From: Reticulitermes speratus
Lineage: Eukaryota; Arthropoda; Insecta; Blattodea; Rhinotermitidae
DNA length: 64,000 bases
Reading direction: 5' to 3'
NCBI GenBank assembly: GCA_021186555.1
Contig: JAJKFL010000005.1
Span: forward strand, 8,149,178-8,213,177
The notes beneath the pieces were generated by a model. That model did no database searches. It was not told where the DNA came from and worked only from the letters and a program-made list of their open reading frames with translations. The number at the start of each line of letters is the position of its first letter. The first letter of the stretch is position 1. Shown one piece after another: positions 35,101-44,419 of the stretch. The position numbers were made by a program, and so were the translations under genes.

Positions 35101-38100
35101 AAATATTACAGAGAATAACAAAATCTCAGCTAAATAGCGTCTTTAAGTCATCATGAATGGAAGAAGCATGCTAAATTGCAATGGTTACAGGATCCAAGCC
35201 AAATTAATGATAATAATCTGAACAATGTAAGGCCTGAATGTAGTAAACATTTCAGGAACAAAAAGCAGGCAGAAGGAATGAACTTAAACAGTAAGAACAA
35301 GAATAACAGAGATTTGTGTAGAGGCATTAAATGAATTGAATAAGGTTACCAGCCTAGAAATAACTTGTGATGCAAAGGGTGATCTGCTTACAGATTCCCA
35401 CAGTAGTTTGAAAAGGTAGTAGAATTGTTTTTGTCAGTATTGAATGTACATGATGTTAATGATAGCTTTTATTTTAACCAACATATGCACTACACCTTTG
35501 TCGTCATATATACCCCTGGATCACTGTTGCCTGTTGGGCGTTTACAAATTTCACATTATATTCACCGTGCATTCTGTCTTATATAATAGCTTTTATTTTA
35601 ACCAACATATGCACTACACATTTGTCGTCATATATACCCCATTACTTTTGCCTGTTGGGCGTTTACAAATTTCACATTATATTCACCGTGCATTCTGTCT
35701 TATATAATAGCTTTTATTTTAACCAACATATGCACTACACCTTTGTCATCATATATACCCCTATATATACCACAAAGGTGTAGTGCATATGTTGGTTAAA
35801 ATAAAAGCTATTATATAAGACAGAATGTACGGTGAATATAATGTGGATGTTAATGATGTTAGGCAGACTGAAATACACACACAGATGAGCCAGTAGTGCA
35901 TGAGCCTAGTTCCTTTGAGATTGAGAGGGTTATCGAAAAGTTGAAGAGTTGTAAATCACCTTGTACTGATCAAATTTTAGCAGAACTGATTCGGTCTGGG
36001 TGTAGAACAGTACGTTCTGAGATACATAGACCTATTAATTCTGTTTGGAATAAGGAAGAACTGCCTCGCAAGTGGAAGGAATCTATTATTGTAACTTTTT
36101 AAAAGCCAGATGGCACAACTGTAGTAATTATGGAGGAAAGTCACTCTTATCAACTAAATACACACTTTTAGTCAGTGTTATTATCAAGTTTAACACCGTT
36201 GTATATGCGGATATTGGGGATCAGCAGTGTGGATTTTGATGGAATGGATCAACTGACCTGATATTCTGCATTTATGAAATACTTGAGAAAAAAATAGGAA
36301 TACAATGGGGCAGTACATCACTTCAAGGAAATCTATAATTCTGTTAAGAGGGAAGTTTTGTATAGTATTCTGATTGAGTTTGGTATAACCGTGCAACTAG
36401 TTAGGTTAATTAAAACGCATGTAGATATAACTTACAGTGAAGTCTAGATAAGCAGATACTTGTCTGAGAATGATTTGAAACAAGATACCTCCTGGGCACT
36501 GCTTTTCAGCTTTGCTTTAGAATATGCCATTGGGAACGACCAAGTGAATAAGGAGGGACTGAACTTCTGCTTTCTGCTTATGATGCTAATTTCTTAGGCA
36601 AAAACATAAACACTGTAAATAAAAATGCAGAAACTTTATTATTTGCTAGTAAGGAGGTTGGTCTAGAAGTAAATACTGAGAAAATTATGTACTCGTGCAT
36701 TTTTTTATGTCTTGTGAACAGAATGCAGGACAAAATCACAACATGAAGATAGCCAATAAATCCTTTGGATATGTGGTAAAGTTTATGTATTTGGGAAGAA
36801 CACCTACAAATGAAAATTAAATGCATGAAGAAATGACAATCATATTAAATTAGTGGAATGCCTGCTACCGTTCACACCAGAATCTTTTGCCCTCCCAAAA
36901 CCTATAAGAAACATAAAGATAAAGAACCATAATTTTGCCTGTTGTTTTATATGGATGTCAAACTTCTGCCTAACATTAAGGGAAGAACATGGTTGAGGGT
37001 GTTTGAGAGTTATGGTGCTGAGGAAGATATTTGGGCCTAAAAGGGAGGACATAACAGGAGATTGGACAAAACTGCATAGTGAGGAGCTTGATGACTTGTA
37101 AAAGTAAAGTTCTCCCTAGAACAGGCCACGAAGGCCCAGAGGGGGAGTAGAGGTATAGCTCGACTCTTTCTTTAACCTCGGCGCTAGATGAGGGTGGGTG
37201 GTCAACTCCACGCCCCGGCCGCTTTACCCCCGGGAAGAGACCCGGTACCCATTGTATAGGAGGCTGGCCAGGGCCGGTCTGGATGGGTGCGGAAAATCTC
37301 GCCCCCACCGGGATTCGATCCCCGGATTCTCCAGCCCGTAGCCAGTCGCTATACCAACTGAGCTATCCCGGCCCACTTGATGACTTGTACTCCTCCTCAA
37401 ATATAATTCTGGTGATTAAATAAAGGACGATGATATGGGCTGGGCACATGACATATGCGGGAGAAGAGAAATTCATACACGGTTCTGGCAGGACAAGGTG
37501 AAGGAAAGGGACCACTTGGAACCTAGGCATAGATGGGACGATAATATTAAACTGCATCTTAAAGAAATGAGTTGGGAGGGCATGGACTGAATTCACCTGG
37601 CTCAGGATAAGGGCAAGTGACAGGCTGTTACAAATACAGTAATGTGCCTTCAGGTTCTATAAAATGTGGGGAATTCCTTGACTAGATGAGGAACTATTGG
37701 CTTTTCAAGAAAGACTTGCTCCATGATTTAATTTAGTTACTGAGTTAGTAGTAGTGTTGAAAAGATATTTCAGAGTTGTAACTGTTAAAATATCGTAGTA
37801 AAAGATTTATTACTAAATTCTGTAGTGTTTCTACTACTACAATAATTGAACCTTATAACCATTTCTCATTAATAGTTCATTTAGCCATTATTTAAAAAGA
37901 TTATATATTTATCTTGCTACATTTTTTGTCATAGATAAGTGTGCTGAGGAATTTCCCAAGCTCTTGGGCACTGTATCCACTTAGATGATGGGTATGTTTC
38001 GTGAAATGAATGTAATCATGGACCATGTATTGTGCTGTTTGCAGGAGGGTCAGCAGGCAGACATCAATCTTGCCCCAGAGTACAGTCCAGAGTACCCAGT

Positions 38101-38975
38101 TATTTTCAATATCATTCTTTGGTTCGGAGTTGTTTTTTCATTTTCTCTTCTAGCAATTTCACGTAAGTTTAATTCCTGAATCAGTCTCTTGAACTCACAT
38201 GAGAGAATTTTGTAATGTAATTGAACTTTTTGTAACTTATGTTTTGCTTCTAAATACATTTTTATTTCAGATTTTATTATATGATTTGATTTGTGGGGGT
38301 TAGAGATTGTTATTTATGGCATTAATTACATTTGTTATCCAAAAGGTTTTAGAAGACATGCCTGTATGAAAACGGGTGATATGGAAAAAGTCCTTGCTTC
38401 TTATTTTGGTGGCTTTTACACATAACAGGAGCAGATTTTTTTTTTGTCATGCACGCACATGAGCAGGAAGGAGTAACTTCAGTAGAATTCTTGCGGTCCA
38501 CATAGACAAGAAAATAAACTGCCCTAAGTATCAGTTAAGCAAGAACCTGTCATCAAATATTCAGCAGTTTCTATATTAAAAAGGTTTTTGAAATTAGTAT
38601 AGAGATACATTTGTTCAGATTATTGAAAGATTTTTTAAATTTATAGGTATTATTGTAATTTTAAGAAAGGGAACACAGTATTGCCCCTTTCAGTATACTA
38701 CTGTAATTATACATGAACACACTTTTTACACCTTCCACTAGACAATATAGTGACAAGGTTGTTATTGTGGCTGGTATTTATACAACCTTAAATAGTCAGA
38801 ATTTAATCCAGAGAAGTCACATTTAAGATGTCTGTATTATTAACAGCTGGTACCTGGTATCAGAGTTGAAAATGGCCTTATTAGGCCAAAACATGTAGTT
38901 AGTCAGTTTTTTTTTAAATTTTGTACAGAAGGTTTTAAATAAATCAGCTGTATTATAGGGATATTGAATTTTGTT

Positions 38976-39014
<39 letters not shown>

Positions 39015-39526
39015 CACACACACACACACACATATACGTATATATATATATATATATAAAAGGAAGGAAAGTAGATTAAAAAGTTTTGGGATGAATGTTC
39101 AGACCAGACAGAGATTAACTAATAGGTTAATGATGAAATTACCTGATGCAGAATTTCATAATTTGTATTTTTCCATGGTATTATTGGTGACAGAGTCAAG
39201 AATTTTGAGCTTAGTCATGTGTGTGGTTTATTTGAGGTAAGGAGAAAATACAAAATTTTTTTATTGCACCTGGTTGTAGATGAGAGCATAATATTAAAAT
39301 CACCTGTAGGCAAGTAGCTTGTGAGAATCCAGACTGAACCAAATGGTCTCAGAATGTTAAGTGATGATTTGCTTCTCTGATCACAGTAACAAACCTTCAC
39401 ATTCCATGACCACGTGAACTTACTTGAACTTGATGTTTTGTTCCAGTGTTCATTGCAGACATGGATCCTGGGCGAGACTCAATCATCTATCGCATGACGA
39501 GCACCCGCATGAAGAAGGACAACTAG
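20150..39526 (+). CDS. ATP6AP2: ATP6AP2, (pro)renin receptor / V-ATPase accessory protein 2 (8 exons)
   Basis: Joined exons 20150-20192, 24469-24596, 26138-26365, 27761-27898, 27998-28180, 34022-34090, 38045-38162 and 39447-39526 give 987 nt and 328 residues with every phase compatible. The product is a type I membrane protein of the secretory pathway, known in animals as an assembly/accessory factor of the vacuolar H+-ATPase and as a receptor acting in Wnt signalling. Visible parts are a signal peptide (residues 1-15), a lumenal domain, a furin-type RRTR site (254-257), a membrane span (about 282-306), and the family-diagnostic tail [13 protein letters not shown] (308-320) ending in KKDN, a KKXX-type ER retrieval signal. 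The product is slightly shorter than the roughly 350 residues of vertebrate proteins, mainly mid-lumenal. A small unrecognised exon between exons 3 and 4 cannot be excluded, although the frame joins cleanly without one. Confidence 0.9.
21000..21700 (-). pseudogene. Penelope-like element, endonuclease C-terminal remnant
   Basis: The - strand contains [20 protein letters not shown] followed by [20 protein letters not shown]. This matches the conserved end of the Penelope-type endonuclease region (an I.REA.E...H..N.NRE.G pattern). A long tail follows. Right after the reading frame (about 21050-21000) lies TTGAAAACAGAGGCAGCAGG then CCCCTCTGAAACATCTATCT, a decayed version of the hammerhead-like 3' motif. 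It lies in ATP6AP2 intron 1 and is inactive. Confidence 0.55.
22805..23745 (-). pseudogene. RTE-like LINE 3' part in ATP6AP2 intron 1
   Basis: The - strand gives [40 protein letters not shown] and decayed forms of the GHVARM and EVGWGGMDW blocks, with the family 3' end (CTCCTCAAGAATGACTGCTC) near 22830. Many stops are present. CpG sites typical of better-preserved copies are mostly TG/CA here. Confidence 0.75.
24469..24596 (+). CDS. ATP6AP2: ATP6AP2 exon 2
   Basis: The acceptor is TGTTACAG|CA and the donor ACAAAG|GTACAG. The 128-nt exon encodes [20 protein letters not shown] and continues to VCMGFTVTK. It corresponds to the N-terminal lumenal segment of the family (an E.-IL.SP-type start and a MGF.V motif before W-P-G-L). 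It closes in phase 0. Confidence 0.85.
26138..26365 (+). CDS. ATP6AP2: ATP6AP2 exon 3
   Basis: The acceptor is CCATGCAG|GG and the donor GAAGAG|GTAAAG. The 228-nt exon encodes [13 protein letters not shown], then [15 protein letters not shown] and ends LLRMDLAEE. The WPGL motif and the beta-rich VVVV.GV segment are conserved family landmarks. Phase 0 at both ends. Confidence 0.88.
27165..27453 (+). mobile_element. Foldback Penelope-type element in ATP6AP2 intron 3
   Basis: Long inverted arms (about 27200-27293 and 27359-27450; outer ends TATAAATAGATATGTCAACC and, reversed, TATAAATGGATATGTAACC) surround a short centre. A one-sided leader with TTCACCGTGCAT precedes the left arm, as in the elements at 5756, 35464 and 58110. 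Possible 8-bp flanking repeats agttgtca lie at 27157-27164 and 27454-27461, which is weak support for the exact ends. The right arm contains a complete hammerhead-like motif. No ORF. Confidence 0.6.
27353..27395 (+). ncRNA. Hammerhead-ribozyme-like motif
   Basis: Parts in order are: stem I GCCC (27353-27356), core CTGATGA (27357-27363), one extra U, a perfect six-pair stem II GGTCAC/GTGACC closed by TTT (27365-27379), core GAAA (27380-27383), minimal stem III around ACATATGT (27383-27390), cleavage-position A (27391) and the stem I partner GGGC (27392-27395). The left arm of the same element carries the mirrored copy with a broken CUGAUGA core. The base between A9 and stem II is an insertion relative to the standard core, so activity is uncertain. 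Confidence 0.5.
27761..27898 (+). CDS. ATP6AP2: ATP6AP2 exon 4
   Basis: The acceptor is TTCTTCACAG|GC and the donor AAACTG|GTAAGA. It encodes [20 protein letters not shown] and ends with [14 protein letters not shown]. It corresponds to the mid-lumenal region where the family has a hydrophobic/acidic FL.E...L..I pattern. The open frame upstream of the acceptor (from 27686) is intronic. Confidence 0.85.
27998..28180 (+). CDS. ATP6AP2: ATP6AP2 exon 5
   Basis: The acceptor is TTTTTGTCAG|GT and the donor AAGCGG|GTTAGT. It encodes [20 protein letters not shown], then YG-like acidic helices ending [16 protein letters not shown]. It is separated from exon 4 by only 99 bp, in contrast to the very long neighbouring introns. 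Phase 0. Confidence 0.88.
28250..29290. other. Intron 5 proximal part, possible SINE head
   Basis: Near 28252-28320 a tRNA-like stretch (AGTTGGCTTAGTGGTAAATC, then GGGTTAAAGTCTTGTAATGC) suggests an old SINE. The following 900 bp contain more CpG than the rest of the intron, which suggests a fairly recent insertion, but I do not recognise the element. Confidence 0.3.
29297..30454 (+). pseudogene. mariner transposase pseudogene
   Basis: Frames must be switched several times. N-terminal helix-turn-helix pieces read [18 protein letters not shown] and later [20 protein letters not shown]. The catalytic part includes [43 protein letters not shown] and [16 protein letters not shown], giving a D,D34D arrangement typical of mariner. 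It ends [13 protein letters not shown] at 30376 with a stop, followed by a terminal sequence ending TTTGAACGACC near 30450. The left terminal repeat was not found, so the 5' end may be truncated. It lies in ATP6AP2 intron 5. Confidence 0.85.
31863..32160 (+). mobile_element. tRNA-derived SINE, family B (well preserved)
   Basis: It has an A box TGGCGCGGTTGG and a B box GGTTCGATTCC. The flanking duplication is taaacacatatcac (31849-31862) against taaacacgtatcac (32161-32174). CpG sites are retained inside a CpG-poor intron, suggesting a recent insertion. Body features match 8871-9166 and 11512-11815. Confidence 0.9.
32949..33653 (+). mobile_element. Deleted pogo-type transposon, copy 1
   Basis: Termini CTGTATATTCTCAAATCTAA and, reversed, CCATATATTCTCAAATCTAA, both continuing into TCCGCA, are flanked by TA (32947-32948, 33654-33655). 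It retains the N-terminal DNA-binding coding segment and a short C-terminal acidic end (MSDDGESDE) but has lost the catalytic core. The same family is present at 48262-49162. It lies in ATP6AP2 intron 5. Confidence 0.85.
33267..33434 (+). pseudogene. pogo-type N-terminal DNA-binding domain, truncated
   Basis: The frame from ATG 33267 reads [37 protein letters not shown] and [11 protein letters not shown], a Brinker/CENP-B-like helix-turn-helix as in pogo and POGK-type transposases. It then runs out as LGGEHG and a stop through an internal deletion. An upstream in-frame ATG at 33228 is less likely the original start because MEEG is shared with the other copy. Confidence 0.75.
34022..34090 (+). 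CDS. ATP6AP2: ATP6AP2 exon 6 (furin-type site)
   Basis: A 69-nt exon has acceptor TTGTTTGTGCAG|GT and donor GACACG|GTGAGT. It encodes [20 protein letters not shown] plus ADT. RRTR matches the R-x-x-R proprotein-convertase pattern at the position where this family is cleaved to release the soluble form. Phase 0 on both sides. Confidence 0.88.
34150..34860 (-). pseudogene. Penelope-like element with GIY-YIG endonuclease remnant
   Basis: The - strand frame (34825-34619) contains [20 protein letters not shown] followed by HHYVHLA, the GIY-YIG-type endonuclease of Penelope-like elements (CG.VYIGQT.RS...R..EH). Farther 3' come [20 protein letters not shown] and [23 protein letters not shown] is encoded by CCTGAAGATGGAGG, which starts a decayed hammerhead-like motif (about 34223-34170) with stem II GGAG/CTCC. 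It lies in ATP6AP2 intron 6 and has multiple stops. Confidence 0.65.
35464..35845 (-). mobile_element. Compound foldback element with tandem arm
   Basis: A perfect 12-bp duplication, gatgttaatgat (35452-35463 and 35846-35857), bounds it inside the LINE. The left side holds about two and a half tandem copies of a roughly 120-bp unit (AGCTTTTATTTTAACCAACA ... TTCACCGTGCATTCTGTC). The right side is one inverted copy ending in a leader that reads, reversed, CACATTATATTCACCGTAC. The leader and the one-sided layout match the elements at 5756, 27165 and 58110. No ORF. Confidence 0.75.
37101..37375 (-). mobile_element. tRNA-derived SINE, family A (best copy)
   Basis: The - strand head reads GGCCGGGATAGCTCAGTTGG (A box TAGCTCAGTTGG) with B-box-like GGATCGAATCC. 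The body includes CCTCCTATACAATGGGTACC and CATCTAGCGCCGAGGTTAAA. A perfect 14-bp duplication, cttgatgacttgta, lies at 37087-37100 and 37376-37389. CpG-rich and little diverged, so a young insertion into an old LINE. Confidence 0.92.
38045..38162 (+). CDS. ATP6AP2: ATP6AP2 exon 7 (transmembrane)
   Basis: The acceptor is TGTTTGCAG|GA and the donor TTTCAC|GTAAGT. It encodes [20 protein letters not shown] and then the membrane span [19 protein letters not shown]. The YP.IFN..LW entry into the membrane is conserved. It ends in phase 1 and its last base completes a leucine with exon 8. Confidence 0.9.
38979..39058. repeat. (TA)n(CA)n(TA)n microsatellite
   Basis: A compound dinucleotide run in ATP6AP2 intron 7, with TA repeats on both sides of a CA tract. 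Confidence 0.95.
39447..39526 (+). CDS. ATP6AP2: ATP6AP2 exon 8 (cytoplasmic tail)
   Basis: The acceptor TTGTTCCAG|TG was chosen over the later TTGCAG|AC because it keeps the span-to-MDPG spacing of the family. It encodes [20 protein letters not shown] followed by MKKDN and TAG at 39524-39526. DPG..SIIYRMT is the signature of the family's C-terminus. Confidence 0.9.
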
Positions 39527-40574
39527 ATTGCCTTTACATTCCTGTGTAGTGTCTTGGTTGTAGTGTTTGGTATGTTACATGGTGTCATGTATTTTTATAA
39601 CTTGTAAATTAATTCTATTTTGCGTGTGTTGTACAGAGGCGTGTCATGATTAGAAGAAAAATGGACTAGTTGTATGATATCTTCAAATGTTATTAGAGTG
39701 TAGTGTTTCTATACATTCATAGTTTGGAAGTTCATATAGGCAGGTTTAAGGTGGTCTGGGATATGGCGTAGGCACTTGCCATGTAAGTGCTTCATTCTTG
39801 TTTTAATTGTACATAAGGGATAATGGTAGAACAGACACATGTTAACACTGTCATCTCTGTTCTGAGCTATTCTGTTTATGTTTATGCTCAAAATTTGCTT
39901 GTCAGTGAGACTGAAAGTGTAAAATGTTGAACTTCTGTGGCATGTGGTAGCAAGTTCAAGTGTGTTGCAGATGCAGTGGTGTTAGTACACACATTCCAGT
40001 TGTTGTGATTAGGGAGCAGCGATTATTGCGTTACATGTCCACAGATTATGGTAAGTGAGCTGTCTCCATAATAATCTGTTCCACACACCTTCACCTCTGG
40101 TAATCTCAAAAGTAATTCATGCCTTCATACCACTGGCCAAGCCCAGTGATTTGATGCTTAACAATCTCTCGCACACATAAATGGAACAGAGCACAAAATG
40201 AAAATTAATAAATAAATAAAACATAGTAATAGCATATGAAAAACTTTTGTGAACACAGGAATTGTCAGACAGCTCCTGTAATTCAGAGTCTGTCAATCCT
40301 TTACTAATGATCACTCACTATATCTTATCAGGAATGGCAAACTCACCTATTTTATAAGTGGATACCATAACATTGACTGACTGGAGGCAAAGTGCATCAG
40401 TTAGACTTAGTTGGGAGGCATTTGCTGCAAATGAGCAAACTCTCCTGCTCCATACACGTGGGAGATTTCGAGTTTAAATCAATACAAGAGATGTATTAAG
40501 TGTTTCTGCTCATTGAGGAAGGCCATTTTATATGTCAAGTATTAGTTTAAATATTTCTTACCCCTTTTATTGGA

Positions 40575-40865
40575 TAGTGCGATGAACATGTGGGAGTCGC
40601 ATGACGTATTGTGGGATGATGAACATGAGTGCAGTCAGGTGGCATGTTGTGGTATTATGAACATGAGGGCAGTCAGGTGGCATGTTGTGGTATTATGAAC
40701 ATGAGGGCAGTCAGGTGGCATGCTGTGGCATAGTGAACAGGAGGGCAGTCAAATGGTGTATTGTGTGATGAACGTGAGGACAGTCAAATGGCACATTGTG
40801 GTGTAATGAACGTGAGGGCAGTCAGGTGGCATGTTGTGGTACACTGAATGTGAGGGCAGTCCACA
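40575..40865. repeat. About 44-bp minisatellite in the ATP6AP2 3' UTR
   Basis: Roughly six imperfect units each contain ATGAACATGAGGGCAGTCAG followed by GTGGCATGTTGTGGTATT. Two adjacent units are almost identical while the outer ones are degraded (for example AATGGTGTATTGTGTGATGA). Confidence 0.85.
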
Positions 40866-43001
40866 GATGTAAAGTAGCTGTCAGAATATACTTTGTGATT
40901 GTTTCCAACACATGTCCTGGTGATTGATATATTTGACAACCACTTTTATAGAATTTTTCTTTAATATTACTAGATTTATTAAACAAGCTGTGAAATGCAC
41001 CTAAACTTTTAAGGTGGACTGATTTTTTAATTTCACCATGCTTTCTGCAGATTGATATTCAAATATCAGAAAGCAACCCTAACATTTGTGTTGGTGTCCC
41101 TACCAAAAGCTGCAGCATGTAGAATTTCTTAAATACGGGTGCATTTATGTCTTATATCATTATAATGCCTGCAAGATGAATGTAAGGCAGCAGTCAACTA
41201 AATCTGTTTGTGACTCCTTAATGAAATTAAAACCTTTCACATTTTGAGCTGAAATGGCCAATAATCCTTGTTAGGTGGGCAGTTTTTCATACCCAGTAAA
41301 GTGTTTGTAACAAGGTATCTTTGAATTTCTCAGCTGTGCATTTCTTGTATGCCAGTCCATATTTTTGTGTAGCATAAAGATTTGTTTGAAAAACTTTACT
41401 TTAGACTCTTTACTGGTTGGTAAACTGGGGCTGTTGACAGTGTCTGCATCTAACCAAACTGTAGATGCTGGTTGTATGACCTGCACTTTTAAATGTGGTA
41501 CTGAAGAACTCCACATCTCCTGACCCAGATCACAATCCAGTGTATGGACTGTGAGACCACAAACACTGAACTTGTGGACACAAGAGCATCCTCAACTGCA
41601 GAGTCATTTTGGAGTCTGTTGGTAAGTGATGCAGGTAGATCTTTAGCAGTGTAAATAGTGAAAGAAACATCAGCAATGCTACAGCAGTGTAATTCAGTAA
41701 CAGTGAGTTTGTACTAAAACCATTTTTAATGAAGCAGATGGTGCTGTTTCTTTTGTCACACAGGAAATAATTTGCTGGAAAGGTTATTTGTATGGTATTG
41801 GCTGTACTGAAAACTTGAATCACATTTATTGGAACCCACTTATTTTAATTTTAAATTAAGGAAAGTGTTTGCAGGCAGGCACAACCTATCACAAACCATA
41901 TTTCGGAATTACAAATTCATAGGTTTTTTAATAATGGAAGACACTTCATCCCATCACCCACAACAAAATATAAGCAACTGATGATTTTATCTTTTCAGTG
42001 TAGCCAGTACCATATAAGTAAATAATCTCATGTCTTTTGGAATAGAAATGTCAAAATGAAACCTAAGTGGCATTATAAAGAGCTGTGAGATAGGCAGTAC
42101 AAAAGACCATTGCTCTAAAATTGAACACTTTTTGACCATGAAAAACTATAGTTACAAATGAGGAAGGGTCATTCATATACCATTGTGAAACTATGTTCTT
42201 TTTCTGCAAGCTAATATCTGGTGCCTCTGCAGAAACCTTATGGTAGTGAAATAAACAACAAATAGTACTGGAAAAAAGCTGATAATTTATTTTACATATG
42301 ATCATTGGCTGTAGTAAAATTGTCAGGGTTTCCAAAAATGTAAGACTTGATAGTAAAGCAAACAGGGTATACCAACACAAAGAGTACAGCCACATCTCAT
42401 TAGGTTACAAGTAGCAGCAGACACAGATAACCATGGTCAGATTAATTTAGATGCTGCGTAGGATGGATACTAATATGGGTGGCAAACAGTGGGCTTACTG
42501 ACGTCAGTATCAAAGGATAAATCACATGGCTTCAGTGCACAAAGTACGACACAGGGTTGCAACAAATTAATTTCTTTGGACATGAAAATGTGAACAGATG
42601 CACACAATGTTTTTGGAGGGTAAGTTATGTGTCATCTAAAAGGATATAGTATATTTTACCATCGTGACAAATTATCAAAATTAACTTACCTTCATTCTTA
42701 ATTCTTGTAGTACAAGTCTTGTGTGTATTTTGTTTTGTAAGAACACAGGCTGGTTTTAATTTTCATCCAGTCAGTAACTAGTAAATATATGCAACCCTGA
42801 AATCAGAAGGACTGGTGGGGTTGTGATTGTCAGAAAATATTATAAATTGGCACTATAAATTGTGTAGTCTTGTATCTTTCACCTTGTATGAAAATAACTT
42901 CACAATTGTAATATATGTTTGTATGTAGCTGTGTATTATTGAGTTGTATGTATCTGATGTTAGCTGTAGATATTCTGTATCATAGTGTATTTACTTAGTA
43001 G

Positions 43002-43007
43002 AATAAA
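43002..43007 (+). terminator. Candidate polyadenylation signal
   Basis: A canonical AATAAA is followed within 30 bases by GT-rich sequence. It is the best-supported 3' end signal after the ATP6AP2 stop codon. Confidence 0.5.
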
Positions 43008-43556
43008 ACCTCCAGTGACTCATGTTTTGTTTGTGTATTCTGTGGATTGGCCCATTGTTGCATCACAAGGTTTCACTGTTTTCCTGGGAACCTTCAAAGA
43101 AGATGAAAGATTGTACCTTGAAATAGACCACTATCACTTATATTCCATCATTTGACATGATATGACACAGTTCACAAAACATCACATTCAGGAAGAAACA
43201 GATTTATTTGCCTCGACTGTGCTGGTAGTTCAAGAACTCCCTCAAGGAATATGGTCACCAGGTACTGTGTACTTGGTTAAGATGACTTGTTCAAACTTTT
43301 TATCTCCTGAGTCTGTGAAAGAAGAACTTTGATTTTCGTGACCCTTTGAAAAGAAAACAGTTTACTGCTGTGCATACAGAAGAGTGCTGTTTTGCAGTTT
43401 AATTTATTGCTCATTACGATAGAGTAAATTCATTAGTTCAGTGGCCATATGTGTAAGGGGTGATCTGTTCACACAGTTTCAGTAGTTATTTATGACTGTC
43501 ATTACATTTAAGCCAAAACCCAATAACTGAACATTGTTGGTCTTTTTTTCCATTTA

Positions 43557-43817
43557 ATCAATCAATCAACTGTGGCTCGACAGCCCTATATGGGCCTAGG
43601 CCTCCTCTTTCTGAGGTTACGTGTTCTTGTGCATTTGGCAGTTCGGTGACCAGCCGACTGGCCGCACTGTTTAACTCAATCCTGATGTGACCGCCAGAGC
43701 CATCTGGCAGGCAGTCAGGAGACTTGGGTGAGAAAGGACCGCTTGAATTTCGCCTACGAGCATTACTGGTTCTATTCATGCCCGTAAGGTTCTTTTACAT
43801 GCCGTAAATCTACGACA
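43557..43817 (-). mobile_element. SINE-like element, family E
   Basis: A perfect 13-bp duplication, ttttttccattta, lies at 43544-43556 and 43818-43830. On the - strand the body starts CGGGCATGAATAGAACCAGT and ends GGCCTAGGCCCATATAGGGC, then TGTCGAGCCACAG plus a GATT-repeat tail. It matches 5849-6081 and shares its 3' part with the tRNA-headed SINE at 17363-17625. Confidence 0.85.
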
Positions 43818-44059
43818 TTTTTTCCATTTAAGACAAAATGAATTGCAAACAAACTGTGTGTCAGTTATAGTAGATACCTATAGGGAGCAGCAGTGCACAA
43901 CTCCTTTAAGGGTTGTGAAAAAAAAATCTGGAAATTATTAAATACCATTAATGTTTTTAGCATGTTTTACAAGAGGTGGAATTTTAAAATGGCAAAATTA
44001 TGTGTATGTGTTACTGTGTTTAACATATGTTCATCTAGAAATGCCTTCATCTAAACTAT

Positions 44060-44220
44060 TGTGCTGAGGTTCTCACAGTAGTGATGATCTGAGATTTTAG
44101 GCTGTGTTGACTGGTAAAGAGTTACTGAGGTTTTAGAGGAGTACTGCCTTCATTTCAACATCAAGCAGTCCAAGGCACTCCTCTGATACATCGCTGTCTG
44201 TTTACTGGTCAAAATAAAAT
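44060..44220 (-). mobile_element. Penelope-type 3' relic
   Basis: On the - strand: GTTGAAATGAAGGCAGTACT then CCTCTAAAACCTCAGTAACT. This matches, with decay, the CTGAAGATGGAGGC ... CTCC ... GAAAC ... GTAAC motif that follows the Penelope-like endonuclease remnant at 34150-34860. No coding part is left. Confidence 0.4.
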
Positions 44221-44419
44221 AACATCCCAGAGGGCTTGGATAGTCCAATATTCATATCAGTTTTGCTATGTAATTAGTTACTCTGCAACAATCATTAACC
44301 TTTTTAGGTGCATTCGCAAAATTGTGAAAAGCAACTATTTGCTTCATCATGGCTGTCCATCTGCATGGAACAACTCACCTCCCACTGGATGAATTTTCAT
44401 TAAATTTGATATTCGAGTA

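Larger units (their letters stand above)
35085..37745 (+). pseudogene. RTE-like LINE, long but broken copy in ATP6AP2 intron 6
   Basis: Readable RT blocks are [40 protein letters not shown], the QCGFR region (decayed) and FALEYAI-like, then the C-terminal half to the 3' UTR (GGGGAATTCCTTGACTAGAT) near 37690. The upstream part aligns with the - strand copy at 58306-60235. It is interrupted by a foldback element (35464-35845) and a SINE (37101-37375), both with perfect target duplications. Many frameshifts. Confidence 0.8.
39527..43025 (+). other. ATP6AP2: ATP6AP2 3' UTR (inferred)
   Basis: After the stop there is no further coding signal up to an AATAAA at 43002-43007, followed by a GT-rich stretch (TGTTTTGTTTGTGTATTCTG) that would serve as a downstream element. 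This predicts a 3' UTR of about 3.5 kb. Earlier AATAAA-like hexamers (for example near 40205) could give shorter forms. No transposon is obvious in it apart from a minisatellite. Confidence 0.5.
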
